Positions 25,303 to 35,096 of a DNA stretch of 64,000 bases are shown piece after piece; position 1 is the first letter of the stretch, and the number at the start of each line of letters is the position of its first letter. The DNA is taken from the NCBI RefSeq assembly GCF_019443105.1, contig NZ_JAHZIJ010000002.1:186001-250000 (forward strand). Direction: 5' to 3'. Both the position numbers and the translations under genes were made by a program. The DNA comes from Paenibacillus oenotherae (GTDB taxonomy: Bacteria > Bacillota > Bacilli > Paenibacillales > Paenibacillaceae). The notes under the pieces were generated by a model. It was not told the origin of the DNA. It saw only the letters and a list, made by a program, of their open reading frames with translations, and did not search any database.

Positions 25303-28300
25303 CTACAGACTGGTCAACGCCGAATGCAGCTGCTGAAGCTGCGCTACATCGGCATCCCCGCTAAGCGACGCCAGCTTGCCCTCGGCAAAGGCGTTGATAT
25401 CTTTGCGAAGCTGATCGGCCGAGAGCTGCGCGGTTTCGTTCCACAATTGCTCGTACCGGCTGCTCCATTGCTGCTGTACAGACGCAATCCAGCTTTGAAT
25501 CGGCTCGGACAGCTCCGCCTCCAGCGCTCCGCGCAGGACAGCCTTGCCATCCCCTTCAAAGAAGTGGCGCGGCGACTTGAACCGGCTCCACAGCCACTTG
25601 GCCTCCACGACGCTCGCTTGCCAAGGCTCTGCTTGCTCCGGGGTTGCAATTTCCATTTGGTTATATTCGGAGGGGCTGAAGCCCGAGAGGATCGCCGCAG
25701 CCTCTTCCGCTGTGTCGGTGAATCTTTTGGCTGCCAGCCGGTTAACCGCATTGTCCAGCCGAAGCGATGTTGCTTCAAGCTCCTGCGCCAGCTCGATTTG
25801 CAGCAGCCGTTGAAGCTCCAGCCATGACGTCCATAGCGCTTTCTTCAGATCCCGCCCGTCATCTTGCAGCGAGGAGGGGTTGAAGGCGAAATTATAATGA
25901 TCGCCGAAGCGGAACTGCACCCTCTGAATGACATAGAACAGCAGCTCCTTGAGCTCCTGCTCAAGCTGCGGGTTGCCCTGCTGCTGCAGAACATCAGCAA
26001 GCCCGCGAGCCCTGTCCCCATCAGCCAGAAGCTTCGTGCGCTCCTCTTCGCGGGTGGCCGCATCGCCAGATGCCGCATCCAGCCACTCCTCAATGGTGCG
26101 TCTGGCCCGATCAAGCTCCTGCTCCGCAGATGCAACAGCAAGCCTGCCCAGATCATTGCGCGTAAAATCGATAAACGAAGCTTCAAATGCCGCTATCCCT
26201 GATTCCTCAACCATCCCAAGGTCGCCGCCCTGTTTGCCCTCCAGGGCCCCCATGCTCGATACGGCGTACATGCGAGGGAAGCGGATTTCATGCTGCTGCA
26301 AATTGCGCTCGACATGCGCCAGAACGCCTTGTTTCTCCTCTTCGCTTGAGGCAAGATCAGCCGCATTGACGATAAAAAACATTTTATCCAGCTCGAATTG
26401 ATCTTTGACACGGCCAAGCTGCAGAAGAAACTGGCGATCCGCCTGCGAGAACGCATGATTGTAATAAGTAACGAACAAGATCGCGTCCGCATTCTTGATG
26501 TAGTTGAAAGCGACGCCTGTATGCCGCGCATTGACGGAATCGGCACCGGGAGTATCGACAAGCACGATGCCCTGCGCCGTCAAAGCATTATGATGATAGA
26601 GCTCGATTTCACTGACAAAGCATGAACGGGATTCTTCCGCAACATAGCGGCGGTATTGTGCGCCATCGACATCCAGCTGGCGGCCCAGCAGCGGTTCATG
26701 CTCCTGCCAGCCTTTGAGCGCTGCCTTCAGGAAGCTGTAATGAGGCCTTCCTCCTGCATGAACATTGTCCGGCGACAGCTTCTCGATCACATCCAGCAGT
26801 CCGTCCTCGCTAATTCGGCTCATATCTTCGCCAAGCAATTGCAGTGAATAGCGCAGGTCATCCAGCATCGCTTCCCGTGACTTCATCCGAACGGTCGCCG
26901 TTCCGCTTGGACGGCTGTCAGTGGGCGGTACAATGCGGTTTACAGCCGCTGTTGTCGGGTTGGGCGATACCGGCAGCACCGAATCCCCAAGCAATGCATT
27001 GGCAAGCGAGGATTTGCCTGCGCTGAACGCGCCGAACAGGGCGATTGTAAAGCGGCTGCGGCTCAGCCGGTCCGCTTTGTCCCGCATTGCTGTGACGGTC
27101 GAGGCAAGCGCCGGATGCGGCGCCAGCAGTTGGGCCGCACGCCTCAGCCGTTCAGCTGCTTCACGCTGCGGCCCCAGTGCGCTGTTCTCGCCCGAGTGGT
27201 CAACGACCAGCCCAGCTGGCGGCTGGCTCGTTCGGGCATGCTCTGCGTTTGCTCCGGCACCAGGGAGGGCGGATGTGCCATCCGCCTGCCTCTCCTGCAC
27301 GGGAGCAGCCTCAGCCGCCGCGCTGCGCTCATGCGCTGCAGCGCCCGCCTCAGCGGCGGCAGCGCTCTCCGCTGCCTGCGGCTGCGGCAGCGCAGGGCGC
27401 GGCGGCGCTGGCGGCAGCAGCGCCGCCAGCCGCGCCAAATGCGCGGCCTCGCGCTCCGCCAGCGAGGCCAGCCCCGCCAGCGCCGCCGCTTGCGAGGCAA
27501 GCTCGCCCAGCCGCGCGCGCAGTGGCGCAGCGGCAGCTTCGCCGGCCGCTGCAGCCCGCTGCGCAAGCGTGTCGATCCACGACATCGCCCGCTTGCGGTA
27601 CAGCCCCTTCACATCCGCGGCAAGCTCGCGGCAGTAATTGATCGTATACTCATTGCCGAACACGGCGCCGGCCTTCACGTGCGAGAGAAGAAACTCCGGC
27701 TCCATCTCCCAATGGATGTCCGCCTCAAGCTGGCGCTCCAGCGACTCATCGCGCCAGCCGATCGCATCTGCCGCCTTGCGCAGCAGATCATTCAAATGCC
27801 ATTCGATCCCGGCCTTCACTTGTGCGGCCAGATCGTCACGGAACGCCTCCAGACGCCGCTGCTGCTCCGCAGCAGTCTTGGCGCCCGCAAAGAGCAGCCC
27901 CGCCTTAAAGCCAGGCTTGCGGCTCTCCAGAAACGCCTGCGCCAAGTCCCGTGTCGGCGCTGGCGTAATATTCGCGTTGTCGAGCAGGCTTTGCATCTCG
28001 ACCCGAAGCCGGGTTCGCAAACCGTCCACTTCCGCAAGCCCCGCAGCCAGCTTCTCTTCAATCCCCGCGATCTCCGCTCTGACCTGCTCCGCACCGCCTT
28101 CTCCGCCCGCGGCTTCCAGCAGACGCTCGCGTTCCTGCCGGGAAGTATCCTCCATCACTTTGCCATGGGTTCGTATAAGATGCCGTGACGATGCGTCAAC
28201 ACTGCACAGAGCAAGCGGGGTACGCAGCACGGACAGCTTCTCGAGCAGCTCCTCAAACTTCCCCCACTCACTGTAAGGATGATTCGGTTCGCGCAACGAC

Positions 28301-29010
28301 AAATAGACGATCCCGCTTGGCTCCAAATGCCAATTGGCGAACGCCTCTTCAACACTGCGGCGGTACTCGGCAAAGCTGAGCTCACGGTCACGGTGCTTAT
28401 CAATCTGGTTCACAATCAGATAAAGCGGCTTGCCCCATTCCTTCAATTGCTTCGCAAAGGTGAAATTAATCTCCGATTGCACATGGTTGTAGTCCATCAC
28501 ATAGAAGACGGCATCCGCCATATGAAGAGCTGACTCCGTAGACATCCGGTGCGCATCATCCGTCGAATCGATGCCCGGCGTATCGAGCAGCACCGTATGG
28601 TCGCCCAGACGAGGAATCGGGTAGGACAGCGATACAGACAGAACCGTCTCTCCGTCCTTGCAATACTTGTTGATATCCGCAATAGGCACTTCAAGCGTTT
28701 GCTCTTCTCCGCCCACCAGCTTCTTTATCGTCGCTTTTGATTCTCCATTCATGATCGATACTACATTCGCGCTTGTCGGGATTGGACTCGAAGGCAGCAA
28801 TTCCGTACCGCATAGCCGATTGACCAGCGTCGATTTGCCTGCGGAGAAGTGACCGCAGAACGCGACCGTCAATTGGCCTTCCGATAGCTTGCTGCGCAGC
28901 TCAAGAAGCCGCTCGGCATTAAGCATGTCCCCGGCGGCTTCCATCATTGTCGCAATCTTGTCAAGCGCGGTATCGAGCGGATGAGCGGTTGTTTCCATCG
29001 TGTGGTTCAT
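25303..29010 (-). CDS. dynA: Two-headed bacterial dynamin
   Basis: A 1235-aa protein with two fused dynamin-like GTPases, as in B. subtilis DynA (YpbR), which protects and fuses membranes under stress. Head 1: GHFSAGKST (53-61), PIPTSANV, VLLDTPGIDS, IVNQIDKH. Head 2: GAFSAGKSS (~656-664), PNPTTAAV, VLVDTPGADS, FIVNAADLA. Each head is followed by long helical stalk and hydrophobic paddle regions. The linker at ~470-615 is extremely Ala/Arg/Pro-rich, from a markedly GC-rich stretch (27200-27600). Transcribed after nth and an 88-aa protein gene. Confidence 0.92.
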   Translation of the reverse strand: MNHTMETTAHPLDTALDKIATMMEAAGDMLNAERLLELRSKLSEGQLTVAFCGHFSAGKSTLVNRLCGTELLPSSPIPTSANVVSIMNGESKATIKKLVGGEEQTLEVPIADINKYCKDGETVLSVSLSYPIPRLGDHTVLLDTPGIDSTDDAHRMSTESALHMADAVFYVMDYNHVQSEINFTFAKQLKEWGKPLYLIVNQIDKHRDRELSFAEYRRSVEEAFANWHLEPSGIVYLSLREPNHPYSEWGKFEELLEKLSVLRTPLALCSVDASSRHLIRTHGKVMEDTSRQERERLLEAAGGEGGAEQVRAEIAGIEEKLAAGLAEVDGLRTRLRVEMQSLLDNANITPAPTRDLAQAFLESRKPGFKAGLLFAGAKTAAEQQRRLEAFRDDLAAQVKAGIEWHLNDLLRKAADAIGWRDESLERQLEADIHWEMEPEFLLSHVKAGAVFGNEYTINYCRELAADVKGLYRKRAMSWIDTLAQRAAAAGEAAAAPLRARLGELASQAAALAGLASLAEREAAHLARLAALLPPAPPRPALPQPQAAESAAAAEAGAAAHERSAAAEAAPVQERQADGTSALPGAGANAEHARTSQPPAGLVVDHSGENSALGPQREAAERLRRAAQLLAPHPALASTVTAMRDKADRLSRSRFTIALFGAFSAGKSSLANALLGDSVLPVSPNPTTAAVNRIVPPTDSRPSGTATVRMKSREAMLDDLRYSLQLLGEDMSRISEDGLLDVIEKLSPDNVHAGGRPHYSFLKAALKGWQEHEPLLGRQLDVDGAQYRRYVAEESRSCFVSEIELYHHNALTAQGIVLVDTPGADSVNARHTGVAFNYIKNADAILFVTYYNHAFSQADRQFLLQLGRVKDQFELDKMFFIVNAADLASSEEEKQGVLAHVERNLQQHEIRFPRMYAVSSMGALEGKQGGDLGMVEESGIAAFEASFIDFTRNDLGRLAVASAEQELDRARRTIEEWLDAASGDAATREEERTKLLADGDRARGLADVLQQQGNPQLEQELKELLFYVIQRVQFRFGDHYNFAFNPSSLQDDGRDLKKALWTSWLELQRLLQIELAQELEATSLRLDNAVNRLAAKRFTDTAEEAAAILSGFSPSEYNQMEIATPEQAEPWQASVVEAKWLWSRFKSPRHFFEGDGKAVLRGALEAELSEPIQSWIASVQQQWSSRYEQLWNETAQLSADQLRKDINAFAEGKLASLSGDADVAQLQQLHSALTSL

Positions 29011-29052
29011 TTCTCTCTCTCCCTACTCCAAACCGTTATTCCACTTCCAACC

Positions 29053-29319
29053 CTAAGCGGACTGATCGGAAGGCATGCAAATTTCGAACACTTCGCCATG
29101 CTGCAAGATCATAATATTCCGTTCCTTCTCCTTCATCACAACAACCTCAGGCTTCAGACGCATCCGTTCGATATATTGATCCGGCACATCGCCCGCACCG
29201 CTTACAGTAACGCCTTCAATAATGATCTCTTCATTCTCTTCTGGCGGAGCTTCCATCACCTGCTCATAGATATCGGAAAACAAAGCAAAGTCCCTGGTGT
29301 ATACGGAGATGCATTTCAT
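29053..29319 (-). CDS. Conserved-looking 88-aa protein of unknown function
   Basis: A small acidic cytoplasmic protein (MKCISVYTRDFALFSDIYEQ, then a Glu-rich loop APPEENEEIIIEG). The pattern of strands at both ends (EVVVMKEKERNIMILQHGEVFEICMP) suggests a compact alpha/beta fold. It has a fair ribosome-binding site (aaaggatga) and sits 7 bp after nth and 42 bp before dynA, so it is certainly translated within that operon. I cannot assign a family. Confidence 0.7.
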   Translation of the reverse strand: MKCISVYTRDFALFSDIYEQVMEAPPEENEEIIIEGVTVSGAGDVPDQYIERMRLKPEVVVMKEKERNIMILQHGEVFEICMPSDQSA

Positions 29320-29326
29320 GGTTGGA

Positions 29327-30022
29327 TCATCCTTTACTGTTTAGTTTTTTCTTTATTTCCTTAGCCTGCCGGTTTGTGGCAGGTTTCATGCGCCCCTTGC
29401 CCTCTCTGCATAAATCCAGAAGCGGACAAAGAGGACATTGTGGATTTTGCGCTTTGCAATGATATCTTCCGAAGAAAATCAGACGATGATGCGTATCAGT
29501 CCACTGCTCTCGGGGAACAAGCTTCATCAGCTTCTTCTCCACCTCAAGCACGCTGTCATCACTTTTTGCAAGTCCAAGCCGTTTGGAGACACGCTCAACA
29601 TGAGTATCTACTGCTATCGCCGGAACGCCGAAAGCGTTGGATACGACCACATTGGCCGTCTTGCGTCCGACACCGGGCAGCCTCGTCAAATCCTCATGTC
29701 TCTGCGGAAGCTCGCCCCCGTATTCATCGATGACCATACGGCACAACTTCTGAATGTTCGCCGCTTTGTTCCTGAATAAACCGATTCTGCGAATGTCCTG
29801 CTCAAGCTCACTCAACGGAACAGCCAAATAATCCTCAGGCGACCGGTACTTCTGAAACAAATCGGCAGTCACTTTGTTGACCGTCTCATCCGTGCATTGT
29901 GCAGACAGCAGCACAGCGATCGTCAGGTCAAACGGATTGCTATGGTTTAGCTCACAATGAGCATCCGGAAACATCTCTCCGATAACTCGCAAAATATGCT
30001 TCGTCTTCTCTTTTGCGTTCAA
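29327..30022 (-). CDS. nth: Endonuclease III
   Basis: A 231-aa DNA glycosylase/AP lyase that removes oxidised pyrimidines. The helix-hairpin-helix LPGVGRKTANVV holds the catalytic Lys, and VDTHVERV holds the catalytic Asp. The C-terminal [4Fe-4S] loop is CKAQNPQCPLCPLLDLC (C-X6-C-X2-C-X5-C). The start is TTG 30022 with ggggagag upstream; the nearby ATG is in another frame. The basic tail KEIKKKL is longer than usual. It heads the operon with the 88-aa protein and dynA. Confidence 0.95.
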   Translation of the reverse strand: MNAKEKTKHILRVIGEMFPDAHCELNHSNPFDLTIAVLLSAQCTDETVNKVTADLFQKYRSPEDYLAVPLSELEQDIRRIGLFRNKAANIQKLCRMVIDEYGGELPQRHEDLTRLPGVGRKTANVVVSNAFGVPAIAVDTHVERVSKRLGLAKSDDSVLEVEKKLMKLVPREQWTDTHHRLIFFGRYHCKAQNPQCPLCPLLDLCREGKGRMKPATNRQAKEIKKKLNSKG

Positions 30023-30088
30023 CCATCTCTCTCCCCTATTTGGGCTATCGAATCAAAGTGTAGCGAAAAATGTCACAATGCGCAACAG

Positions 30089-30126
30089 TAAAAAGGCTGT
30101 TCCAGCCAAATAACCGGAACAACCTC
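30089..30126 (-). terminator. Terminator of the SLH protein operon
   Basis: On the minus strand GGTTGTTCC...GGAACAGCC (one G.T pair) is followed by TTTTTAC, 20 bp past the SLH gene stop. Confidence 0.8.
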
Positions 30127-30145
30127 GTAAAAATTCGGTAAATTG

Positions 30146-32857
30146 CTATTTTACAACCTCCAGAAGTGTACCTTTGTACACATAAACGGTAATACTGTCC
30201 CCGTCCTTCATTCCGGAAAGGCTGCTTGCTGTTCCACCGCTCGTTACTTTCGTATTATCCGTTACATTAAACTGATAGTTGTTATCCGACACGTTGGCCC
30301 GTCTGACAGAGAGAACTTTGCTGGATGCGTCATACTTCCAGAACTTCTTCGCCTGTCCGCTAATAACCGTAATGACGACAGCATCCTTCGCATCATTGCG
30401 CACTTCTATCCGGTCGCCGATCTTCAAGACCGATGCCGAACCGCCCGTTGCGCCATCCTTGATGACCGAATAAGAGGCTCCGAGCGGCACCGTCAAGGAC
30501 GAGCCGTTGTAGTCGGTCACCACGATTTTGTCCGCTGCAAGAGAGGTCAGCGTCCCTATGGAAACGGCAACGGTTTTGAGCGATGACAATGTTTTGCCAA
30601 CGTATGCGGCGTTGACAATTTGTCCGGCCGACAGGTTGTTGATTGTAATCTTCTCTCCGCGTTCATTGAACAGATCAACAGAGGTGACGAGCACTTCAGT
30701 TGTCACTTGATCCGAGCCTTTCAGCTTGACTTTTTTTGCAGCGGCATCGACGCCAGTCACTTCATACTGCGAGTAGGTGTGCACCAGAATAGACGAGGTC
30801 TTATCCTGATTCGCATTCAGCAGCGCCGTAACCGTATCGCCGGACTTGACATCAGCTAATGCAGCCGTTGTCTTGCCTGCGATCTCGACATTCATAAAGC
30901 TCTCCAGCCCAAGCGTTACCGGAGTTCCATTGACAGCCATCGTAATTTGACTGCTGGTCGTATTGATCGTTGACACTGTACCCGTATATCGGTATACAAA
31001 TTGCAGCAGCACTGCTTTGTCATCTGTGTAACCGAGCGTCAGCTTCCGATTCTTTGTCAGCATAGTGCCAATCGAATCCACTGTCATCGTGTTGCCGTTG
31101 AACTCGATCTTGGTCTTGTCGCTCAGATAGACCGGAATAGGCTTCTTAAGATTGTTCGTCACGACAAGCAGCTTAAGATCCGCGTCATAGCTGACGACAA
31201 CCGCTCCGTTAATGATCTCAACCTTGCGGCTGATCACTTTAATAGCGCTAACCTGATCACGGTCATTCAGCGTCAACTCAAGCTGATCGCCCTTCACCAG
31301 ATCGGCAATGGTCGCATTCGTCAGGCCTGCGATCGTTACTTCAATGGAATCCGCGATAAATTTGGCCTCCAGCGCTTCCTGCGCTGTTCCTTGGCTCTTC
31401 ACGAATTGAATTGTCTTGCTGTCCGAGCTTGCGGAATAGAAATGGCCCTGCGCCGACTTGGCAGTCGTCTGCTGAATCGCAATGCGGGTAACGACACTAT
31501 CCTTCATCTCGTAAGCGATCGTATCTCCCTGGCGCACTTGCGTGATGCCGCCCTGCAGAATGGAACCCTGCCAGATGATATCAGCGTTAGCCGATACATT
31601 CAGCGTCTCTGCCTTGTTATACACGGAATCAACTACAGTTAACGCCGGAGGGCTGGCCTGAACGGACTGCACCTTGCCGCTCCCTGATTTGTTGACAGGC
31701 GCCGACTGAACCGTTATCGATGCCGCCAAAGGCTTGGCACGATACTTGTCGCGGGTAATTTCGATCTTGCTGTCCTTCGTTAACGCAGATACTGCGATTG
31801 CCGTGCCAGAGGCATCCTTCACAACAAGTGTGTTGTCATAGACAATCTCCACCGGCTTATTATCCACCCATACATACATAATGTGCTCGTTAGGCAGCAG
31901 ACGATCGAAGGTTGCAGCGAATTTCTCGATTTGCACATCATTATCCAGCTGCTCCACATAGAGCACTGCAGCTCCATCGGCAATAATCATCACATTGGTA
32001 TGGGGATTGAGATCGGCCAAAGAGACTGCCTTCTCGGAATCATGACGGTAGATCCGGGTATCGGAAGTAATTCCGAACGTCGATTCGCCATTTCCCCTGT
32101 ACAGAGTAAGCGAGCTGCCGCTCAGAGCAGATGCAATTCCACTTTGCTGCCCGATGTAATCGACCTCGAACTGCCCTTCTGCACGGCTGAACATCGTTGC
32201 GAGCGCAGCTCTCGTAATAGAGCCTTTAGGATCGAACTTGTCCGCAGTAATGCCTTTGACAAGCTGGAGTGAAACCGCCGCATTGACATACCCCTGGTAG
32301 GCTGCGGCCACTTGCTTGGCATCACTGAACGCAACTGGAGACGTTGCAAGTGAATCCGCCATTTTCTTCTGCCCAATCGCCCGAATCATAAGCTTCGTAA
32401 TCCATTCCCTGGACGCCTTGCGAGCGCCCCATTCAATCTTGGTATCCGCTTCGGCAATCTTGTATTCTTCGGCTTCATCGAGCAGTCCATGCTGGAATGC
32501 ATATGCGATATAAGGCTTAAAGAAATTGCCCACTTTAAAATGCTCATTGCCGACAAACAGGCTGTCTTGCTGAACCTCGCTCTTCTTGCCCATGAAGCGG
32601 ATCGCCATCACGACCGCTTCCTGCTGGGATACATTGTCTCCCGGCTTGAAGGTACCGTCAGTACCGCCCTCAATAATGCCTTGAAGAGCCAGCTTCGTAA
32701 TATGCTTGTCTGCCCAGTGCGTTACCGGCACATCCGAGAAGCGGCCTTTTGACGCTGCCGACACCTCGCTGCTCCCTGTAAAGAGGAACATTCCCGATAA
32801 TAGAGAGAATACGATCATTGTTGTGATCAATTTGAACCATTTCTGCTGCTGTGGCAT
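30146..32857 (-). CDS. S-layer homology domain surface protein
   Basis: A 903-aa secreted protein. The signal peptide ends near ASAASKG. Three SLH modules span ~36-230 (FSDVPVTHWADKHITKLALQGIIEGGTDGTFKPGDNVSQQEA, a degenerate second module, then AYQGYVNAAVSLQLVKGITADKFDPKGSITRA). They should bind pyruvylated cell-wall polymer. The rest is a chain of short beta-rich repeats (IKVISRKVEIINGAV, AKKVKLKGSDQVTTE, KVLSVRRANVSDNN) with Thr/Val/Asp bias, resembling structural surface proteins. No catalytic domain is seen. aaggagg precedes the ATG. It follows the GerMN gene by 16 bp. Confidence 0.9.
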   Translation of the reverse strand: MPQQQKWFKLITTMIVFSLLSGMFLFTGSSEVSAASKGRFSDVPVTHWADKHITKLALQGIIEGGTDGTFKPGDNVSQQEAVVMAIRFMGKKSEVQQDSLFVGNEHFKVGNFFKPYIAYAFQHGLLDEAEEYKIAEADTKIEWGARKASREWITKLMIRAIGQKKMADSLATSPVAFSDAKQVAAAYQGYVNAAVSLQLVKGITADKFDPKGSITRAALATMFSRAEGQFEVDYIGQQSGIASALSGSSLTLYRGNGESTFGITSDTRIYRHDSEKAVSLADLNPHTNVMIIADGAAVLYVEQLDNDVQIEKFAATFDRLLPNEHIMYVWVDNKPVEIVYDNTLVVKDASGTAIAVSALTKDSKIEITRDKYRAKPLAASITVQSAPVNKSGSGKVQSVQASPPALTVVDSVYNKAETLNVSANADIIWQGSILQGGITQVRQGDTIAYEMKDSVVTRIAIQQTTAKSAQGHFYSASSDSKTIQFVKSQGTAQEALEAKFIADSIEVTIAGLTNATIADLVKGDQLELTLNDRDQVSAIKVISRKVEIINGAVVVSYDADLKLLVVTNNLKKPIPVYLSDKTKIEFNGNTMTVDSIGTMLTKNRKLTLGYTDDKAVLLQFVYRYTGTVSTINTTSSQITMAVNGTPVTLGLESFMNVEIAGKTTAALADVKSGDTVTALLNANQDKTSSILVHTYSQYEVTGVDAAAKKVKLKGSDQVTTEVLVTSVDLFNERGEKITINNLSAGQIVNAAYVGKTLSSLKTVAVSIGTLTSLAADKIVVTDYNGSSLTVPLGASYSVIKDGATGGSASVLKIGDRIEVRNDAKDAVVITVISGQAKKFWKYDASSKVLSVRRANVSDNNYQFNVTDNTKVTSGGTASSLSGMKDGDSITVYVYKGTLLEVVK

Positions 32858-32873
32858 GGATGAGGCTCCTCCT

Positions 32874-33458
32874 TTATTTTTTGTATGGATGCTCTAATAT
32901 ATCGTGGCCCATCAAGCTTTCGATTTGCTTGCCGTCTACCAGAATATCCAGTGAATTGAATGCATCGAACTGGAAAAATGTTTTCTGGATCGCTTCAATC
33001 GCCAGCACCTCGCCCGGAGCACCCAGACGCGCTTCATCGGGGATATGGATGTCCAATATGACAGCTCCGCCATCCTCTACTTTCGCGCTCAACAACTCAA
33101 TGCCTTTCCACAGCGATACTTCGCCGCCGGCTCCATCCTTCTGCAGCGCCAGAAAAACGGCTTCGGCCCGTTTACTATCATCCTCGTATTGGATTTCCAC
33201 AGTCTGCTCGCCAAGCTCGATAAGCTCGTTATCAGGATAATAGACTTTAATCTTCTCCGTCTTTGCCTCAGGCTTCTCAGGCTCTACTGGTTCATTGTCC
33301 GTGACTGGAGGCTGCTCTGTCGGTGTGCTTCCCCCTGCACTTACTTCTGCATTCTTGTTTGTATTCTCTTCTTTATTAGTTCCGCAAGCAGCCAGCATAG
33401 CGACAATAACGACGAGAAGACCAAGAAGCAATAAACGTTTGATCGATGAATGTTTCAT
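32874..33458 (-). CDS. GerMN-domain lipoprotein
   Basis: A 194-aa lipoprotein (lipobox LAACG) with a Thr/Pro/Glu-rich linker and a C-terminal GerMN domain (IKVYYPDNELIELGEQTV, AVFLALQKD, VILDIHIPDEARLGAPGEVLAIEAIQKTFFQF). GerMN domains occur in GerM, needed for spore germination and engulfment, and in other envelope proteins. ATG 33458 is used because aggagg is 6 bp upstream. It lies between an amidase and an SLH protein gene, consistent with cell-wall work. Its leader shares a hairpin with parC and parE. Confidence 0.88.
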   Translation of the reverse strand: MKHSSIKRLLLLGLLVVIVAMLAACGTNKEENTNKNAEVSAGGSTPTEQPPVTDNEPVEPEKPEAKTEKIKVYYPDNELIELGEQTVEIQYEDDSKRAEAVFLALQKDGAGGEVSLWKGIELLSAKVEDGGAVILDIHIPDEARLGAPGEVLAIEAIQKTFFQFDAFNSLDILVDGKQIESLMGHDILEHPYKK

Positions 33459-33475
33459 TGACACCCTCCTAAGAA

Positions 33476-33522
33476 GTTTTCTGCCGTTTCTTCTTCACTC
33501 AGATTCAGCAAGCGCAGAAAAC
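33476..33522 (-). promoter_or_regulatory. Leader hairpin before the GerMN gene
   Basis: GTTTTCTGC (33514-33522 read on the minus strand) pairs with GCAGAAAAC (33476-33484), followed at once by TTCTTAGGAGG. The same last arm plus ribosome-binding site occurs before parC and parE. Confidence 0.6.
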
Positions 33523-33593
33523 GGTAATAAATAGCGTGAGCCTTCACTGCTCTCTAACTCTGGGTCTATTTCTATTATCTGCATCTGTCTACT

Positions 33594-35096
33594 CTATTGT
33601 ATCTTTAAATATTCTTTTATCCCAGCTACAATTTCAGCAGCAATTCGATTCTGTGTCGTTTCATTGAATAGAACAGGCTCGTCCTTCTTGCTGGACAGGT
33701 AGCCTGCTTCAAGCAGAACCGCTGGCATTGTCGTATATTTGATAACCTTAAAGGAAGCCTTGCGCACCTTGCGATCTACAAGACCAGTGCCTTTAACCAG
33801 ATGCTTATGCATAATATCGGCAAGCGCCCTGCTGTTATCCCGATTATAATAGGTTTCCGTTCCATTCGTCTCCGGCTTGTAGCTGTTGGCATGTATGGAG
33901 ATGAACAGATCCGCCTTCAAATCGTTTGCGAATTTTACCCGATCATCGAGCGGAATGAACGTATCGTCAACTCTTGTCAAATAAGGCTTCAGCTTCGACT
34001 CCTTCAACAGAAGCGCCTGTACCTTAAGAGCAATAGCCAGATTGAAGTCCTTTTCCTTCCGCTTGCTCACACTGATTGCACCGGGGTCATGATCGCCATG
34101 GCCTGCATCGATAACAACCTTATACACGCCTTTCTCTACAGGGATCGGCGGGATAACTGTACCAGGATCAGGCACGGTAATAGGCCCTGTCGGCTCAAGC
34201 ATATCAATTCGGAGCGCCCCCTCCTCTTCCACAATATTAAACGCCGTCGGGGCATTTAAATCCATTACGACCCGAATCGTGGAAGTCTCCTGGGAATAAA
34301 GCGAAAAGCGCACCTTGAGCAATGAAGCATGACCGTCTGTCAGCATCTCGCCCAGCTTGGTGCTGTTGCTTGCAGAAGACAGAAAGCCGGGAGAAAAGTT
34401 GGTATCGAATTTCATATTCGGCACATCGACGACAACCCGCTCCGGATTGTGCAGCACCTCAGTCTTCACTTGTCCGGCTTGGCCCGTATAGTCCAACCGG
34501 ATGCTCCCTAGACCGTCGTAGCTGATCGATGACAATGTGGCAGTATCGCCAGTTGGAGTCTCTCCGCCATTCTCCGGATTGCTACCGGTTCCATTCCCGT
34601 CCGGAGCAGGCGATTCGCCGCTGGAGCCGTCACCGTCTGGCCCCGTTTCGGTCACCGGAGGAAGTACTTCTGATTGCTTTTCATTGAGATAGACGGATTT
34701 GGTCTGCTTGTCCCAATTCACGTCAAGCCCGAACTGCTCACTAACGAATCGAAGCGGTACTAACGTGGTATCGTTAGTATTGATGGCAGGTGCGTCGAGT
34801 GACACCTCTGCTTCGTTGACAATCGCTTTCTTGCTGCCAATCGTCAGCCTCATGTTCGTCTCTCCGTTGAAGATCGTGACATGTGGAGATTGCCAGGTCA
34901 CATCGAAACCCAGCCCTTCCGTCACTGTTCGGATCGGTACAAAGGTGGATTGTCCAATCAACTTAGGCTCTGCTTTCGTCTGCAATTGGATCCCGTTCAG
35001 ATAAAGCTTAGGGGTTACAACAGCGGCCAAGGAAACACTTGGAAGCATAGAGATAAGGAATGACAACAACAATACAGCGGTTACAAACTTCTTCAT
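33594..35096 (-). CDS. N-acetylmuramoyl-L-alanine amidase
   Basis: A 500-aa secreted hydrolase cutting the bond between MurNAc and the stem peptide. Signal peptide ends SVSLAAV. Two copper-amine-oxidase-N (stalk) repeats follow at ~30-140 (KLIGQSTFVPIRTVTEGLGFDV and TTLVPLRFVSEQFGLDVNW), then a Gly/Asp/Pro linker, an AMIN domain (~195-300) and Amidase_3 (~325-498). The latter has zinc ligands in VIDAGHGDHDPGA, a Glu in SKRKEKDFNL, and FISIHANSY, with the catalytic Glu in VLLEAGYLS. Well-formed start (gaggtgaaag). Confidence 0.94.
   Translation of the reverse strand: MKKFVTAVLLLSFLISMLPSVSLAAVVTPKLYLNGIQLQTKAEPKLIGQSTFVPIRTVTEGLGFDVTWQSPHVTIFNGETNMRLTIGSKKAIVNEAEVSLDAPAINTNDTTLVPLRFVSEQFGLDVNWDKQTKSVYLNEKQSEVLPPVTETGPDGDGSSGESPAPDGNGTGSNPENGGETPTGDTATLSSISYDGLGSIRLDYTGQAGQVKTEVLHNPERVVVDVPNMKFDTNFSPGFLSSASNSTKLGEMLTDGHASLLKVRFSLYSQETSTIRVVMDLNAPTAFNIVEEEGALRIDMLEPTGPITVPDPGTVIPPIPVEKGVYKVVIDAGHGDHDPGAISVSKRKEKDFNLAIALKVQALLLKESKLKPYLTRVDDTFIPLDDRVKFANDLKADLFISIHANSYKPETNGTETYYNRDNSRALADIMHKHLVKGTGLVDRKVRKASFKVIKYTTMPAVLLEAGYLSSKKDEPVLFNETTQNRIAAEIVAGIKEYLKIQ

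Noticed and set aside
25154-25336. 60-aa Cys-rich plus-strand protein resembling a zinc ribbon
   Set aside because: No ribosome-binding site; it overlaps the dynA terminator and the antisense end of dynA.
27115-28188. Long plus-strand frames opposite dynA
   Set aside because: They arise from GC-rich code with few stop codons; composition is unlike a protein and the opposite strand encodes a full dynamin.
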